A stretch of DNA of 37,681 nucleotides. Source: Lachnospiraceae bacterium (GTDB taxonomy: Bacteria; Bacillota; Clostridia; Lachnospirales; Lachnospiraceae). Under the pieces are notes generated by a model. That model did no database searches and was not told where the DNA came from. It worked only from the letters and a program-made list of their open reading frames with translations. The stretch is from contig JAFSPF010000023.1 of the NCBI GenBank assembly GCA_017443065.1, positions 1 through 37,681 of the forward strand, written 5' to 3'. The translations under genes were made by a program, and so were the position numbers. Positions 1-11,045 of this stretch are shown here, piece after piece (positions within the stretch are counted from its first letter, which is position 1; every line of letters starts with the position of its first letter).

Positions 1-1
1 A

Positions 2-52
2 AAAGATGATGGCGGTTATGGGGTAGAGATACCTCATTTTTTATTCGATTGA
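2..52 (+). CDS. C-terminal end of an upstream gene (partial, unidentified)
   Basis: The frame beginning at base 2 is open from the window edge and reads KDDGGYGVEIPHFLFD before a TGA at 50-52. That TGA overlaps the TTG at 49-51, giving a TTGA start/stop overlap of the kind seen in translationally coupled genes. Only 16 residues are visible, so no function can be assigned. It could also be chance open frame at the window edge. Confidence 0.3.
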   Translation, partial: KDDGGYGVEIPHFLFD

Positions 53-945
53 ATACGAAACAAAGAAAAAAGCGTTTTAAAACCATACCAGAACCTCCGA
101 AAACCCTTGTGTTTTATGAGTTTTCGGACGGTCTGGGGGGGGTACCGGAATTATCCGATGCCGTAACCGGTGAAAAAGAGACTGTTCCGGCGGATGAAGA
201 GGCACCCGTTCTGGTCGTGCCGAATAAACGCGAAATCTATATCGGAGAACCCATATCCTACAAAAGCGATATTACGTTGACAGATAATGCGGACCCCGAT
301 CCGGCATTGGAGATCGACATCTCCTATGTAGATACGGAAGCGGAGGGTGTTTATCCTGTCTTTTACACTGCCACGGACGACGCGGGAAATATCGGTGTCG
401 CGGTTTCTGCCCTGTATGTGAAGCCGCTGGAATTAAAGAGCATGGCAGAGGAAACCGAACGGATGGTGAAGGAAGTGGCGGATGCGATTATCACGGACGG
501 GATGACGGATACGCAAAAGGCAAGAGCCGTATTCAACTGGGTCACACGCAGCATTGCCTATGCGCCGAAATCTGTTGAACGCGATCTGGTCAGCGCCGGG
601 TATACGGGATTCACAAAGCATGCTGGTGACTGTTACATCAATTTTGCCTGCGCAAAGCTTCTGCTGGATTACATTGGTATTCCGAATATTGAGGTGGAGC
701 GCTTAAAAACCGGCGAGAAGCAGACCAATCATTACTGGCTGCTGGTCAATACAGGGTCCGGATGGTATCATTTCGATGCGGCGCCGTTCTCATCCGCAGA
801 TCCGTTTAACGGTTTCATGCGGACGGATGCGGAGATCGAGGCATATGCCGCATCGCTCTCCGACGGCAGAGTGTGGTATTATCACTTTGATAAAGAGCTG
901 TATTCTGCATATCCGAGAGAAACGACCGCATTTCGGACGTCGTAA
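49..945 (+). CDS. Transglutaminase-like domain protein with N-terminal Ig-like (DUF5011-type) domain
   Basis: Residues about 50-125 look like a bacterial Ig-like/DUF5011 repeat (conserved DNADPDP and TATDDAGN stretches). Residues about 135-250 form a transglutaminase core with a plausible triad: Cys195 in AGDCY, His228 in TNHYW and Asp243 in YHFDAAP. Such proteins in Clostridia are usually exported and act on cell-surface proteins or peptides as cross-linkers or proteases. Here no signal peptide or membrane segment is visible: the protein starts with a basic stretch (MNTKQRKKRFK) from a TTG at 49 with no clear ribosome site. The N-terminus may therefore be truncated, or displaced by a frameshift; a run of eight G at 135-142 lies early in the gene. 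An intrinsic terminator follows at 987-1019. The domain call is secure; start and substrate are not. Confidence 0.8.
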   Translation: MNTKQRKKRFKTIPEPPKTLVFYEFSDGLGGVPELSDAVTGEKETVPADEEAPVLVVPNKREIYIGEPISYKSDITLTDNADPDPALEIDISYVDTEAEGVYPVFYTATDDAGNIGVAVSALYVKPLELKSMAEETERMVKEVADAIITDGMTDTQKARAVFNWVTRSIAYAPKSVERDLVSAGYTGFTKHAGDCYINFACAKLLLDYIGIPNIEVERLKTGEKQTNHYWLLVNTGSGWYHFDAAPFSSADPFNGFMRTDAEIEAYAASLSDGRVWYYHFDKELYSAYPRETTAFRTS

Positions 946-986
946 CCAAACATAAACAAAAAATAAATAAACACTTGACAAAACGT

Positions 987-1019
987 AAACCGGATGGTAG
1001 GATATCACCATCCGGTTTT
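987..1019 (+). terminator. Intrinsic terminator after the transglutaminase gene
   Basis: A perfect 12-bp stem (AAACCGGATGGT at 987-998 with ACCATCCGGTTT at 1007-1018) with an 8-base loop ends in a short T-run. It lies about 40 bases past the stop at 945. A second small hairpin, CCGAAGGA/TCCTTCGG at 1057-1076, follows without a T-run and has no assigned role. Confidence 0.8.
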
Positions 1020-1112
1020 ACTTTGGCCGGCACACCCTGCCGCAGTCGCGGCACTCCCGAAGGAGACGTCCTTCGGAAGCATTCCCAAAGAGGAACTTTG
1101 ACAACACATTTG

Positions 1113-1121
1113 TGGTATACT
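1113..1121 (+). promoter_or_regulatory. Candidate extended -10 promoter for the Rpn gene
   Basis: TG-G-TATACT at 1113-1121 fits an extended -10 element about 60 bases before the chosen start of the next gene. A TTGACA lies at 1098-1103, but the spacer is only 12 bases, so the extended -10 would have to carry the promoter. Confidence 0.4.
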
Positions 1122-1179
1122 GTTGGAGAAGGGACTTTGCGCAGGTTCTTTCTCCACAGATACCGGAGAGGAGAGGAAC

Positions 1180-2073
1180 TTGGCGCAAAAGGACATTGAG
1201 AAAAAATCACTGGAGGAGCTGAACGACGTCTTTGCGGATATCGTCAACGTGCTGCTGTTTCAGGGCAGGCGGGTGATATCGGAAGAAGACTTGACGGATG
1301 CTTTGCCGCGCAGCAATTACACCGCGCAGGGCAAGAAGCGGGAGCAGGAGAGAGACGTCGCAAAGTTCTGGAAAAAGCATGAACTGCGGATCGCATTGCT
1401 GGGTCTGGAAAACCAGGAGAAGGAAGATCCGGATATGCCGCTGCGTGTGATCGGCTATGACGGGGCGGCATACCGCGACCAGATCAGAAGAAAAGAAAAG
1501 ACGAAGGAACGCTACCCGGTGATCACGCTGGTGTTGCACTTCGGGACAAAGCATCCGTGGAGCGGAGCAAAATCACTGCATGAGTATTTCGATCTCAGTG
1601 AGGAGATCAGCCCCTATGTCAGTGATTACCGGATGAATGTGTTTGACATTGCCTTCCTGACGGATGAGCAGGTGGAGTTGTTTCAAAGCGATTTCCGGAT
1701 TGTAGCGGACTATTTCGTACAGAGAAGAAAGAACGACCGGTACGAGCCTTCCAAAAGGGAGATACAACACGTATCGGAGCTGCTGTCACTGATGAGCGTG
1801 GTAACAAATGACAACCGGTACGAGGAGATTCAGGAAGAGATCAAGAGAAAGGAGCGAACGAACATGTGTGAAGTAATCGATTATTATATTAACCTTGGTG
1901 AAGAACGTGGGATGCAACAGGGAATCCAACAAGGAATTCAGAAAGGCATCCAACAAGGAATCCAACAAAAAGAGATTGATGCTATCTCCAAGATGGCTGT
2001 CTACCTGCAAAGCCAGGACCCCGCCCTGACTGAGGACAAGGCGCGTGAGATGGCGGAGCGTATCCTGCGGTGA
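1180..2073 (+). CDS. Rpn family recombination-promoting nuclease / YhgA-like putative transposase
   Basis: The protein (297 aa from TTG 1180) has the layout of Lachnospiraceae Rpn/PD-(D/E)XK proteins: an opening LEELNDVFADIVNVLLF, then ERDVAKFWKK, LLGLENQ, MPLRVIGYDGAAYRDQ, and YPVITLVLHFG followed by the VFDIAFLTDEQV and DFRIVADYFV blocks. Rpn proteins are DNA endonucleases reported to raise RecA-independent recombination. I chose the TTG at 1180 because it follows purine-rich GGAGAGGAGAGG and gives the family-typical N-terminus; an ATG at 1123 would add 19 residues with no family resemblance. The C-terminal tail carries five 4-residue repeats (GMQQ/GIQQ type) encoded by 12-base tandem units at 1909-1968, then an amphipathic helix. 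It stands alone between a terminator and the nifJ promoter. Confidence 0.8.
   Translation: MAQKDIEKKSLEELNDVFADIVNVLLFQGRRVISEEDLTDALPRSNYTAQGKKREQERDVAKFWKKHELRIALLGLENQEKEDPDMPLRVIGYDGAAYRDQIRRKEKTKERYPVITLVLHFGTKHPWSGAKSLHEYFDLSEEISPYVSDYRMNVFDIAFLTDEQVELFQSDFRIVADYFVQRRKNDRYEPSKREIQHVSELLSLMSVVTNDNRYEEIQEEIKRKERTNMCEVIDYYINLGEERGMQQGIQQGIQKGIQQGIQQKEIDAISKMAVYLQSQDPALTEDKAREMAERILR
1909..1968 (+). repeat. Five in-frame 12-base tandem repeats in the Rpn gene
   Basis: Five consecutive units of the form GGAATCCAACAA start at 1909, 1921, 1933, 1945 and 1957, encoding GMQQ, GIQQ, GIQK, GIQQ, GIQQ. Unit length keeps the frame, so gain or loss of copies would lengthen or shorten the tail without breaking the protein. 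Confidence 0.85.
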
Positions 2074-2176
2074 CGGATGCGGCAGTCAGCCGGTCATAAG
2101 AATCATGTTCTGAAAAGCCCGCAGAGCAGAACACACGGATGTCTGAAAAACCGCGCGGTTAGCGGCTTCTAACTCA

Positions 2177-2205
2177 TTGACATCACTTTTTCATAATGAT
2201 ACTAT
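2177..2205 (+). promoter_or_regulatory. Promoter of nifJ
   Basis: TTGACA (2177-2182), a 17-base spacer and TACTAT (2200-2205), with TG at 2197-2198 making an extended -10. It lies about 80 bases before the nifJ start; transcription should begin near 2212, inside the inverted repeat at 2207-2237. Confidence 0.7.
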
Positions 2206-2206
2206 G

Positions 2207-2237
2207 TTACTACGCCGCTGTTCTTACGGCGTAGTAA
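2207..2237 (+). promoter_or_regulatory. Perfect inverted repeat at the nifJ transcription start
   Basis: TTACTACGCCG (2207-2217) and CGGCGTAGTAA (2227-2237) form an 11-bp stem with a 9-base loop directly after the -10. It is not followed by a T-run. It could be an operator covering the start site or a 5' mRNA stem. It does not resemble a Rex box. Confidence 0.6.
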
Positions 2238-2284
2238 TAAGTATGTTCTGTTAATCATCAACATACCAGAAGGAGGAAAGTTTT

Positions 2285-5815
<3,531 letters not shown>

Positions 5816-5851
5816 GCCGGGCAGCGACAGACAGTTCAGGTTGTAAAATCC

Positions 5852-5883
5852 AACACCCCCGGCAGGAAAGCGCCGGGGGTGTT
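5852..5883. terminator. Terminator hairpin between convergent nifJ and diguanylate cyclase genes
   Basis: AACACCCCCGGC (5852-5863) pairs perfectly with GCCGGGGGTGTT (5872-5883), a 12-bp GC-rich stem with an 8-base loop. T-runs are short on both sides. Its position between convergent genes suggests it serves both. Confidence 0.75.
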
Positions 5884-5914
5884 ACTTTCGTAAAGGTCTG
5901 ATTCGCGGTACACC

Positions 5915-7585
5915 TCATCCGCCGGAGGAAGAGGCGTGCTTCTGCGCATACATCCGCTCGTCCGCCCGGAGGTAAACCCCGTGGGCATCCGCCTCCGGAA
6001 ACTCATGGCGGAAGGCGTAGCCGTAGGACACGCTGTGCGGAATGCCGGGACTTGTCTGGTCCAGGGAGGAAAACCTTCGGTCGAGTGCCATGAGACATCC
6101 GCGGAGTGCATGCTCATCCATCGTTTCCGAAATCACGAGAAATTCATCCCCGCCGATCCGCATCGCATCCGCCTCCGGGGGCAGCACCTCCTTCAGGCTC
6201 TGCGCGAAGGCGCGGATCAGCCGGTCCCCCTCCCCGTGCCCGTAGGTGTCGTTGACATATTTCAGTCCGTTCAGGTCCAGGCTGACCAGACAGTAATCCA
6301 CGCTTCCCTTGTCCAGCGCCTCATAGCGTTCCGTCATGTGCGTGCGGTTATGCAGCCCCGTCATGCTGTCCGTATAGGCCAGTTCCTGCAGGGAGGCAAA
6401 GGCAAACTTTTTCGGTGCCGACTCCACCATCATCCAGTTGTAAATGAGGAAACGTGCCATTGCGAACAACAGCGGACCCGTGGTCAGGATGACAATGGAA
6501 ACGGTCTGCTCCTCGATGTTTTCGCCGGTGGGGAAGTTGATGCACATGGCAATAAAAATCATGGAACAGAACAGCACCGGTCCTGCCATCTGGATCAGTT
6601 CCATGGGGGTGCTGTTTCCGGAACGCAGATCCTTGATATACATGGATAGCAACAGAACCAGAAAGGCAGTGCACAGCGCGTAATACACGTAGCGCAGGCG
6701 ATGCATGTAAAGAATCCCCGGGCCGTGCAAAACAACGGCAACTACAATAAATCCCCAGGTGAGGCGTTTCATCAGTTCATAGACCCTTCCCGTTTCGTGA
6801 ATCCGTGCCACCAGATGATACAGGAGCGGCAGACTCACATAGAAGCACACATACTCCACGGTCATATTCAGCGGTCCGTCCGTAAACAGGGCCAGTACGC
6901 GGTAATGTGTCAGGATCCAGACGCCGAAGGTGACAGACAGAAGGGAAGAGAGGCGCTGTCCCGTGATCTCCGGCAGCAGTACGGAAATGGCGAGGGAAAA
7001 CAGCAGGAAAAAGCCGCCGAAGAGACACATGAAAACGCCGATCAGCAGCGCATAGCCGTAGCGTTGCATCATGGAATGCTCGAGGGAGTGAAAGGTGCTG
7101 AACCGCGGCGGATACAAGATGGGAGTAAGCCGATTCTCCCCGGCATGGTACACAATCGAAAGCATTTTCCCCTGGTGTTCCGCGGGCAGATCGACAAAGT
7201 AACGGTTGCCGCCGACATTGCTGTCCCTCTCGAAGCGGTCCATGGCAATGGATGCGACCTTCTCCTCGTCCAGAAACACCTCCACCGCAAAGTAATTGAC
7301 CATCAGCTCGAGTGTCGGGGATTCCTCCAGGTCATCCGTCATCACCCGTTCCGCGCGGATGATTTCCCCGCGGCTCAAGCGTCTGCCGATGAGCGAAGGG
7401 AGATCGGAAAGCGCCGCGTCCTCCCAGGTGCCCTCCGGCGTGACAAGGCGCCAGCCGTCCGCCAGGCGTTCCACCTCATGTACATGCTCAAAATGCATAA
7501 ACTGCGTGACAAACACGATCAGAAGAACGACCGCGATGAGGGCCGGCACGCCGGCAAGAATGAGTTTTTTGGTGTATGCCCTCAT
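5915..7585 (-). CDS. Membrane diguanylate cyclase (7-TM sensor, GGDEF), downstream paralog
   Basis: A 556-residue GGDEF protein predicted to make cyclic di-GMP from two GTP. It has an N-terminal membrane segment (residues about 8-28), an extracytoplasmic domain to about 175, roughly seven hydrophobic helices to about 395 (a 7TMR-DISM-like layout), then the GGDEF domain from about LAYTDSMTGLHNR. The active motif IGGDEF is intact at 478-482, and the DLNGLKYVNDTYGHGEGD signature is present. No RxxD inhibitory site precedes GGDEF (EVLPPEADAMRIGGDEF), so product feedback through the usual I-site looks absent. It is the last gene of the mecA operon and overlaps the upstream paralog by 4 bases (7582-7585). 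The two copies share layout and motifs and probably arose by tandem duplication. The ligand is unknown. Confidence 0.88.
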   Translation of the reverse strand: MRAYTKKLILAGVPALIAVVLLIVFVTQFMHFEHVHEVERLADGWRLVTPEGTWEDAALSDLPSLIGRRLSRGEIIRAERVMTDDLEESPTLELMVNYFAVEVFLDEEKVASIAMDRFERDSNVGGNRYFVDLPAEHQGKMLSIVYHAGENRLTPILYPPRFSTFHSLEHSMMQRYGYALLIGVFMCLFGGFFLLFSLAISVLLPEITGQRLSSLLSVTFGVWILTHYRVLALFTDGPLNMTVEYVCFYVSLPLLYHLVARIHETGRVYELMKRLTWGFIVVAVVLHGPGILYMHRLRYVYYALCTAFLVLLLSMYIKDLRSGNSTPMELIQMAGPVLFCSMIFIAMCINFPTGENIEEQTVSIVILTTGPLLFAMARFLIYNWMMVESAPKKFAFASLQELAYTDSMTGLHNRTHMTERYEALDKGSVDYCLVSLDLNGLKYVNDTYGHGEGDRLIRAFAQSLKEVLPPEADAMRIGGDEFLVISETMDEHALRGCLMALDRRFSSLDQTSPGIPHSVSYGYAFRHEFPEADAHGVYLRADERMYAQKHASSSGG

Positions 7586-9324
7586 ACTGCCGCCTCCGGT
7601 TGCTTTCGGAACAACAGCTTTTCATGCCGCTTCCGCTTGGCCTCGTACATGCGCTGGTCCGCAAGAAGGTACACGTCATGTCCGCTGCGCAAGCCCTTAA
7701 GTTCCCCGTTCTGTGCCTGTCCCACGGACGCGTTGTATTGAAAATGATCCTCCGTGCGGTTCATCTCGCTGAGCTTCTCCCACATGGCGGAAAGAAGTTC
7801 GTCAAAACGGTCGCAGTCATTTCCCTGCAGGATGACGATAAATTCATCCCCGCCCATCCGTCCGGTCAGTGCCGCCTCCGGGAAACATTCCTTTAATGCG
7901 CCGGCAAAGCCCTTCAGCATCCGGTCGCCTTCGGCGTGACCATAGGTGTCATTCACTTCCTTCAGGTGGTCCAGGTCAAGGCTTGCAATCAGGAAGCGCG
8001 GATACTGCTTTTCCAGGCTTTCCAGTACCAGGTCACATTCGCCCCGGTTGGAGAGTCCCGTCAGCGGATCGGAGTAGGCCTTGCTCTGTAAGGCCTGGCT
8101 TGTGGCCTCGGTGCGGAGGTTTACAATCCCGATCAGGAAATAATGTGCGGAAACGGTAACGGAAAACAGGAGAGAGCCCGCCGTCAGGAAGGGAACGCGT
8201 ACCGTTGCTTCCTGTCCGCCGTTCAGGCGGATAAAGGTAAAGATGGCGGCATCCGTAAAGGAGCCGATCACATAAAGGAAGAAGCCGATTTCCAGCACAA
8301 GATCCGCGAACCACTCGAGACGGTCAAAATAACCGCTTCCGCGGCTTCCCCTTGCGCGCACACTGTGCACCAGAAAGGGCGAGGCCTCCAGGAAGGACAC
8401 GGCGTAGCCCGCCAGAAGAAAGCTTGTGATGTGGATGATATTCAGCGCATGCGACAGAAGAATCAGTGCAAGGAACATACAGTCAAAGATCACAAAGGCG
8501 CGGTAGAGACGCGCCAGCCGTCCCTCCATGACGGCGGAGAGGTAGCCGGACATGACGAGCGGCAACGCATAGAGCGAAATGTATTCCAGCATCGTATTGA
8601 TGCCCGGTGTGTCCGTGAAAAGATCAAACAGGTTGTAATAGCCCAGGAGATAGATCCCCAGCACCAGCGTCGTCAGCGCACTGAACAGAAGCTTTCTGTT
8701 GCCGCCGCCCTCCCTGAGCAGAAGCGGCATCCAGAACAGCTGCAGCACGCCGAAGACCAGAAGAAAGATCGCAATATAAAAGGCGGGGATACGCTCCATT
8801 AAGAAGTGCACATAGAGATCCTGTTCCGTGCCGAAGAGAAAGGGACCGAGTCCGTAAAAGGCATTGTTTTCCGCGGCCGTTAAGCGTATGGTCAGTGTCC
8901 GGCCCTCCCAGTCCGCCGGCATTTCGACATAACACAGGAGACGTCCGACCATCTTTCCCTGCGCATACCGGTCCGTGCCGGAGGTGTAGATCACCTCGTC
9001 ATCCAGTGATACCACCGCGGCGGTATGGAGGTTCCGGAAAAAGAGTGCGGCGGAGGGCCAGACGTTTTCCTCCGTCAGGACACGCGTCAGCGTAAAGCTT
9101 TCCTCTTTTCCGACATCCCCCGTTGCGATCTTCGTCAGCGTATCCTCCGGCAGGAGGCTTCCGTTGCGCTCCACCTGCCAGCCGGCATCCAGCTCCAGGA
9201 CGGGATGCATCTCTTTACGGCGAAGCAACGCACCGCTGAAGATCGCTGCCGTAAGAAGCGCGACGGAAAGGACGTACAGGGCGCCCTGCAGGATCTGGGG
9301 GTATCGTTTCAGAAGCTTCGACAT
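7582..9324 (-). CDS. Membrane diguanylate cyclase (7-TM sensor, GGDEF), upstream paralog
   Basis: A 580-residue paralog of the next gene downstream. Residues about 13-33 form a membrane anchor, about 35-190 an extracytoplasmic sensory domain, and about 195-400 seven hydrophobic helices; the rest is a GGDEF domain starting near KAYSDPLTGLSNRGECD. The motif RMGGDEF is intact at 491-495 and SLDLDHLKEVNDTYGHAEGD is present, so it should be catalytically active. As in its neighbour, the RxxD I-site is missing. It overlaps yraN by 16 bases upstream and the second cyclase by 4 bases downstream, so all four genes probably share one transcript with mecA. The extracytoplasmic domain is more divergent between the two copies than the GGDEF domain, which would suit two different signals. 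Confidence 0.88.
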   Translation of the reverse strand: MSKLLKRYPQILQGALYVLSVALLTAAIFSGALLRRKEMHPVLELDAGWQVERNGSLLPEDTLTKIATGDVGKEESFTLTRVLTEENVWPSAALFFRNLHTAAVVSLDDEVIYTSGTDRYAQGKMVGRLLCYVEMPADWEGRTLTIRLTAAENNAFYGLGPFLFGTEQDLYVHFLMERIPAFYIAIFLLVFGVLQLFWMPLLLREGGGNRKLLFSALTTLVLGIYLLGYYNLFDLFTDTPGINTMLEYISLYALPLVMSGYLSAVMEGRLARLYRAFVIFDCMFLALILLSHALNIIHITSFLLAGYAVSFLEASPFLVHSVRARGSRGSGYFDRLEWFADLVLEIGFFLYVIGSFTDAAIFTFIRLNGGQEATVRVPFLTAGSLLFSVTVSAHYFLIGIVNLRTEATSQALQSKAYSDPLTGLSNRGECDLVLESLEKQYPRFLIASLDLDHLKEVNDTYGHAEGDRMLKGFAGALKECFPEAALTGRMGGDEFIVILQGNDCDRFDELLSAMWEKLSEMNRTEDHFQYNASVGQAQNGELKGLRSGHDVYLLADQRMYEAKRKRHEKLLFRKQPEAAV

Positions 9325-9716
9325 GCCTTACCTCCGGCGGGGTGATAGGGAAAGGCGTTTTTGTACCAGTTGAGCACGATCTCACCGTGTTCTCCCGCAG
9401 CGCATTCGATCACGTCGTAGCGGACGGGTGTGCTGTCCGGAAGGGCAAAACGCACACGGTAGAAATCCGAGATTCTGCAGATGGTATTCTGCTTTTTCAG
9501 ATCGACCGCCTCCGCGCCCGTGCCGGCCTTGCCGGAGCTGCGGTATTTGACTTCCAGAAAAACAAGATAAGAACCGTCCCGCACGACAAGATCAATTTCA
9601 CCGTTTCTGGTCCGGAAATTTCGCGTGACGATCTTTGCGCCCTGCCGTGTCAGGTACTGCGCCACCAGTTCCTCGTAGCGCGCGCCGACGGAGCGGGTGT
9701 TTGTTTTTTTATTCAT
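9309..9716 (-). CDS. yraN: YraN/UPF0102 family endonuclease-like protein
   Basis: A 135-residue protein with the UPF0102 signature: GARYEELVAQYLTRQGAKIVTRNFRTRNGEIDLVVRDGSYLVFLEVKYRS. The GEID...LEVKYR part is the PD-(D/E)XK-type nuclease core, with the acidic residues and lysine intact. The family is widely conserved and predicted to be a structure-specific or Holliday-junction-related nuclease; its cellular role is not settled. Length is typical (110-140). The start overlaps the mecA stop by 4 bases (9713-9716), so translation is probably coupled. The C-terminus (NAFPYHPAGGKACRSF) runs 16 bases into the following cyclase gene. Confidence 0.9.
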   Translation of the reverse strand: MNKKTNTRSVGARYEELVAQYLTRQGAKIVTRNFRTRNGEIDLVVRDGSYLVFLEVKYRSSGKAGTGAEAVDLKKQNTICRISDFYRVRFALPDSTPVRYDVIECAAGEHGEIVLNWYKNAFPYHPAGGKACRSF

Positions 9717-10486
9717 GCGGAGAAGTTCTGTCTTCTTAAGATCTGCAGTGCCTTATCGCGGATGAGGACAGAGTTATGCTCCTCCAGGAACTGTTCGCTT
9801 GCGGTGCTGAAGGGCTCCTCCTGTCCGTATTCCGAGAGCATCAGGCAGATCTGGGAAAAGACGGGATCCTCCTTGGCCTGACGGTGCAGCAGCAGCATAT
9901 AACGCTCACTGAGCTTGCTCTTGTAAAGCGTGTTGCGTCCGTGATAGGAAGGCTCCACGCGTCCCGCGATCTCAATGATATCGTGTAACAGCGGGAAGGA
10001 GAAGATGCGGTATTCGGCATCATCCGTGTATTTCGGCTTTTTGCTGCTGCCCTTGCGCTGCTTGACCTTCTTTGCGTAAGGCTGTTCGGAATCAAAAAGA
10101 CCGGGCATGCCGCCTTCCTGGATGCGGGAGAAGAGGGAGGCAAAGTCCTCCGTTTCGTTCTCCTCGTCAAATTCGTAATCCTCATCCTCCGCGAAAACGC
10201 TGGGCGCGAAGGAAGCAAAGCGCGTATCCAGCTCCTCCGGATCATCACACTTGCTGATGATGAGTACAAGACAGTCCGTGCTGTAGGGGATGGCCTCCAC
10301 CATGACCGGCATGTCTTCCGGCGTAAAGCCGAACTGCTCCGCCGCCTGCTCCATCATGTCCCGGAACAGCTCCCGCGCGTTGTCCGTGCCGTAGGCCAGC
10401 TCCGAAACCTTGATGCCGCGCCGGGCGAGATCCTCTTTTGTAAGGGTGCAGCGGATCTGATAATCGTTGAGTTTTTCTATTTTCAT
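9713..10486 (-). CDS. mecA: Adaptor protein MecA
   Basis: A 257-residue MecA-like adaptor. In Bacillus MecA hands substrates such as ComK to the ClpC/ClpP protease and helps assemble ClpC hexamers. The N-terminal domain (MKIEKLNDYQIRCTLTKEDL...) and the acidic middle linker (residues about 100-120, FAEDEDYEFDEENETEDF) are typical. The C-terminal domain includes EYRIFSFPLLHDIIEIA and SLYKSKLSERYMLLLH-like segments in the family style. GGAAGG lies 6 bases before the ATG. It heads the minus-strand operon mecA-yraN-DGC-DGC and has a promoter at 10569-10597 with a hairpin in its leader. The local substrate is unknown; DGC neighbours hint at surface or lifestyle control, but that is inference. Confidence 0.9.
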   Translation of the reverse strand: MKIEKLNDYQIRCTLTKEDLARRGIKVSELAYGTDNARELFRDMMEQAAEQFGFTPEDMPVMVEAIPYSTDCLVLIISKCDDPEELDTRFASFAPSVFAEDEDYEFDEENETEDFASLFSRIQEGGMPGLFDSEQPYAKKVKQRKGSSKKPKYTDDAEYRIFSFPLLHDIIEIAGRVEPSYHGRNTLYKSKLSERYMLLLHRQAKEDPVFSQICLMLSEYGQEEPFSTASEQFLEEHNSVLIRDKALQILRRQNFSA

Positions 10487-10524
10487 TTCTGTCCTTCCGG
10501 AACCACAATATCTTGCGCTGGTTC

Positions 10525-10563
10525 TGATTTCCGCCCCAATTTCTCAGGGGAAAGCGGAAATCA
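10525..10563 (-). promoter_or_regulatory. Stem-loop in the mecA leader
   Basis: On the minus strand TGATTTCCGC and GCGGAAATCA form a 10-bp perfect stem, with a further CCC/GGG pairing inside the loop. It begins about 6 bases after the -10 element, so it would sit at the 5' end of the mecA mRNA. There is no T-run, so it is not an obvious terminator. Confidence 0.6.
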
Positions 10564-10568
10564 ACTTC

Positions 10569-10597
10569 ACTCTAATCGATTGCGCCTGACATGTCAA
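10569..10597 (-). promoter_or_regulatory. Promoter of the mecA-yraN-DGC operon
   Basis: Minus-strand TTGACA (10597-10592), a 17-base spacer and TAGAGT (10574-10569). The -35 is perfect and the -10 matches 4 of 6. Transcription would start near 10563, about 75 bases before the mecA ATG. Confidence 0.6.
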
Positions 10598-10678
10598 TAG
10601 GAAGAGAATAATATCATGGGAACATAAAAAAAGAGTAAAGGAAATGAAGAATAAAATAAATTAAATATAAAAAAAGAC

Positions 10679-10707
10679 TTGACAAACAGGAAATAAAGTA
10701 TTATTAT
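10679..10707 (+). promoter_or_regulatory. Strong promoter of the GH18-sua5-upp-dCMP deaminase cluster
   Basis: TTGACA (10679-10684), a 17-base spacer and TATTAT (10702-10707) in AT-rich flanks. Transcription should start near 10714, which leaves an unusually long leader of about 335 bases before the GH18 start at 11049. Confidence 0.75.
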
Positions 10708-10750
10708 ACAAATCAACAAAAGGTACGTCGTCGGAAAGGAGGAAAAACAA

Positions 10751-10879
10751 CCGTATTCCCGTTCTCCGGACCTCCGGGTCCGTCTCGCGAATCGCGAAGC
10801 AATCGCAGAGTAGTGAGTTACCAACAGGAAGAGCCATGCCTGTATCATCCGAAGAAGCAAAGACCCGCAACGAATACGG
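10751..10879 (+). ncRNA. Candidate structured 5' leader element (unidentified)
   Basis: CCGTATTC at 10751-10758 is complementary to GAATACGG at 10872-10879 and could close a multi-branched RNA; a nearby GTT/AAC pair extends it past a bulge. Inside are CGGACC/GGTCCG (10767-10782, UCCG loop), TCGCG/CGCGA just after it, and CAGG/CCTG around 10826-10845. The last hairpin holds the ribosome site and ATG of the small frame at 10836. It resembles a riboswitch in layout, but I could not match it to the c-di-GMP, c-di-AMP or other riboswitch consensus sequences I know. An AGGAGG at about 10737-10742 has no start codon at normal distance. Confidence 0.35.
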
Positions 10880-11045
10880 ACAGACGCGTACGGCCCCGCC
10901 GCCTCCGGCGGAAGACACATCAATCATCACATCACGGATGCAGTTTCAAATACTGTGTTTTATTCTCAGGCGGAGGTTCCCGCCCTCCGGCAAAAAGGAC
11001 CGAAGGCGGCGGTGGCAGGAAAAGATCGATCGTGGTATCATATGA
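10836..11045 (+). CDS. Possible small upstream ORF, in frame with the GH18 gene
   Basis: A 69-residue frame starting MPVSSEEAKTRNEYGQTRT, with AGGAAG just before the ATG. It is Pro/Arg-rich with one short hydrophobic stretch (FQILCFIL) and matches no family I recognise. It ends in TGA at 11043-11045, three bases before the GH18 ATG and in the same reading frame. Since the GH18 start has no ribosome site of its own, termination-reinitiation from this frame is a reasonable way to translate it. It could equally be chance open frame in a structured leader. Confidence 0.35.
   Translation: MPVSSEEAKTRNEYGQTRTAPPPPAEDTSIITSRMQFQILCFILRRRFPPSGKKDRRRRWQEKIDRGII

Noticed and set aside
2101-2150. Terminator after the Rpn gene
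   Set aside because: GTTCTG/CAGAAC and a CCGCGCGG palindrome are present, but neither forms a stable stem followed by a T-run.
10751-10879. Known c-di-GMP or c-di-AMP riboswitch before the GH18 gene
   Set aside because: A GCAAAG string and the long-range helix were suggestive, but the conserved cores of these riboswitch classes could not be found.
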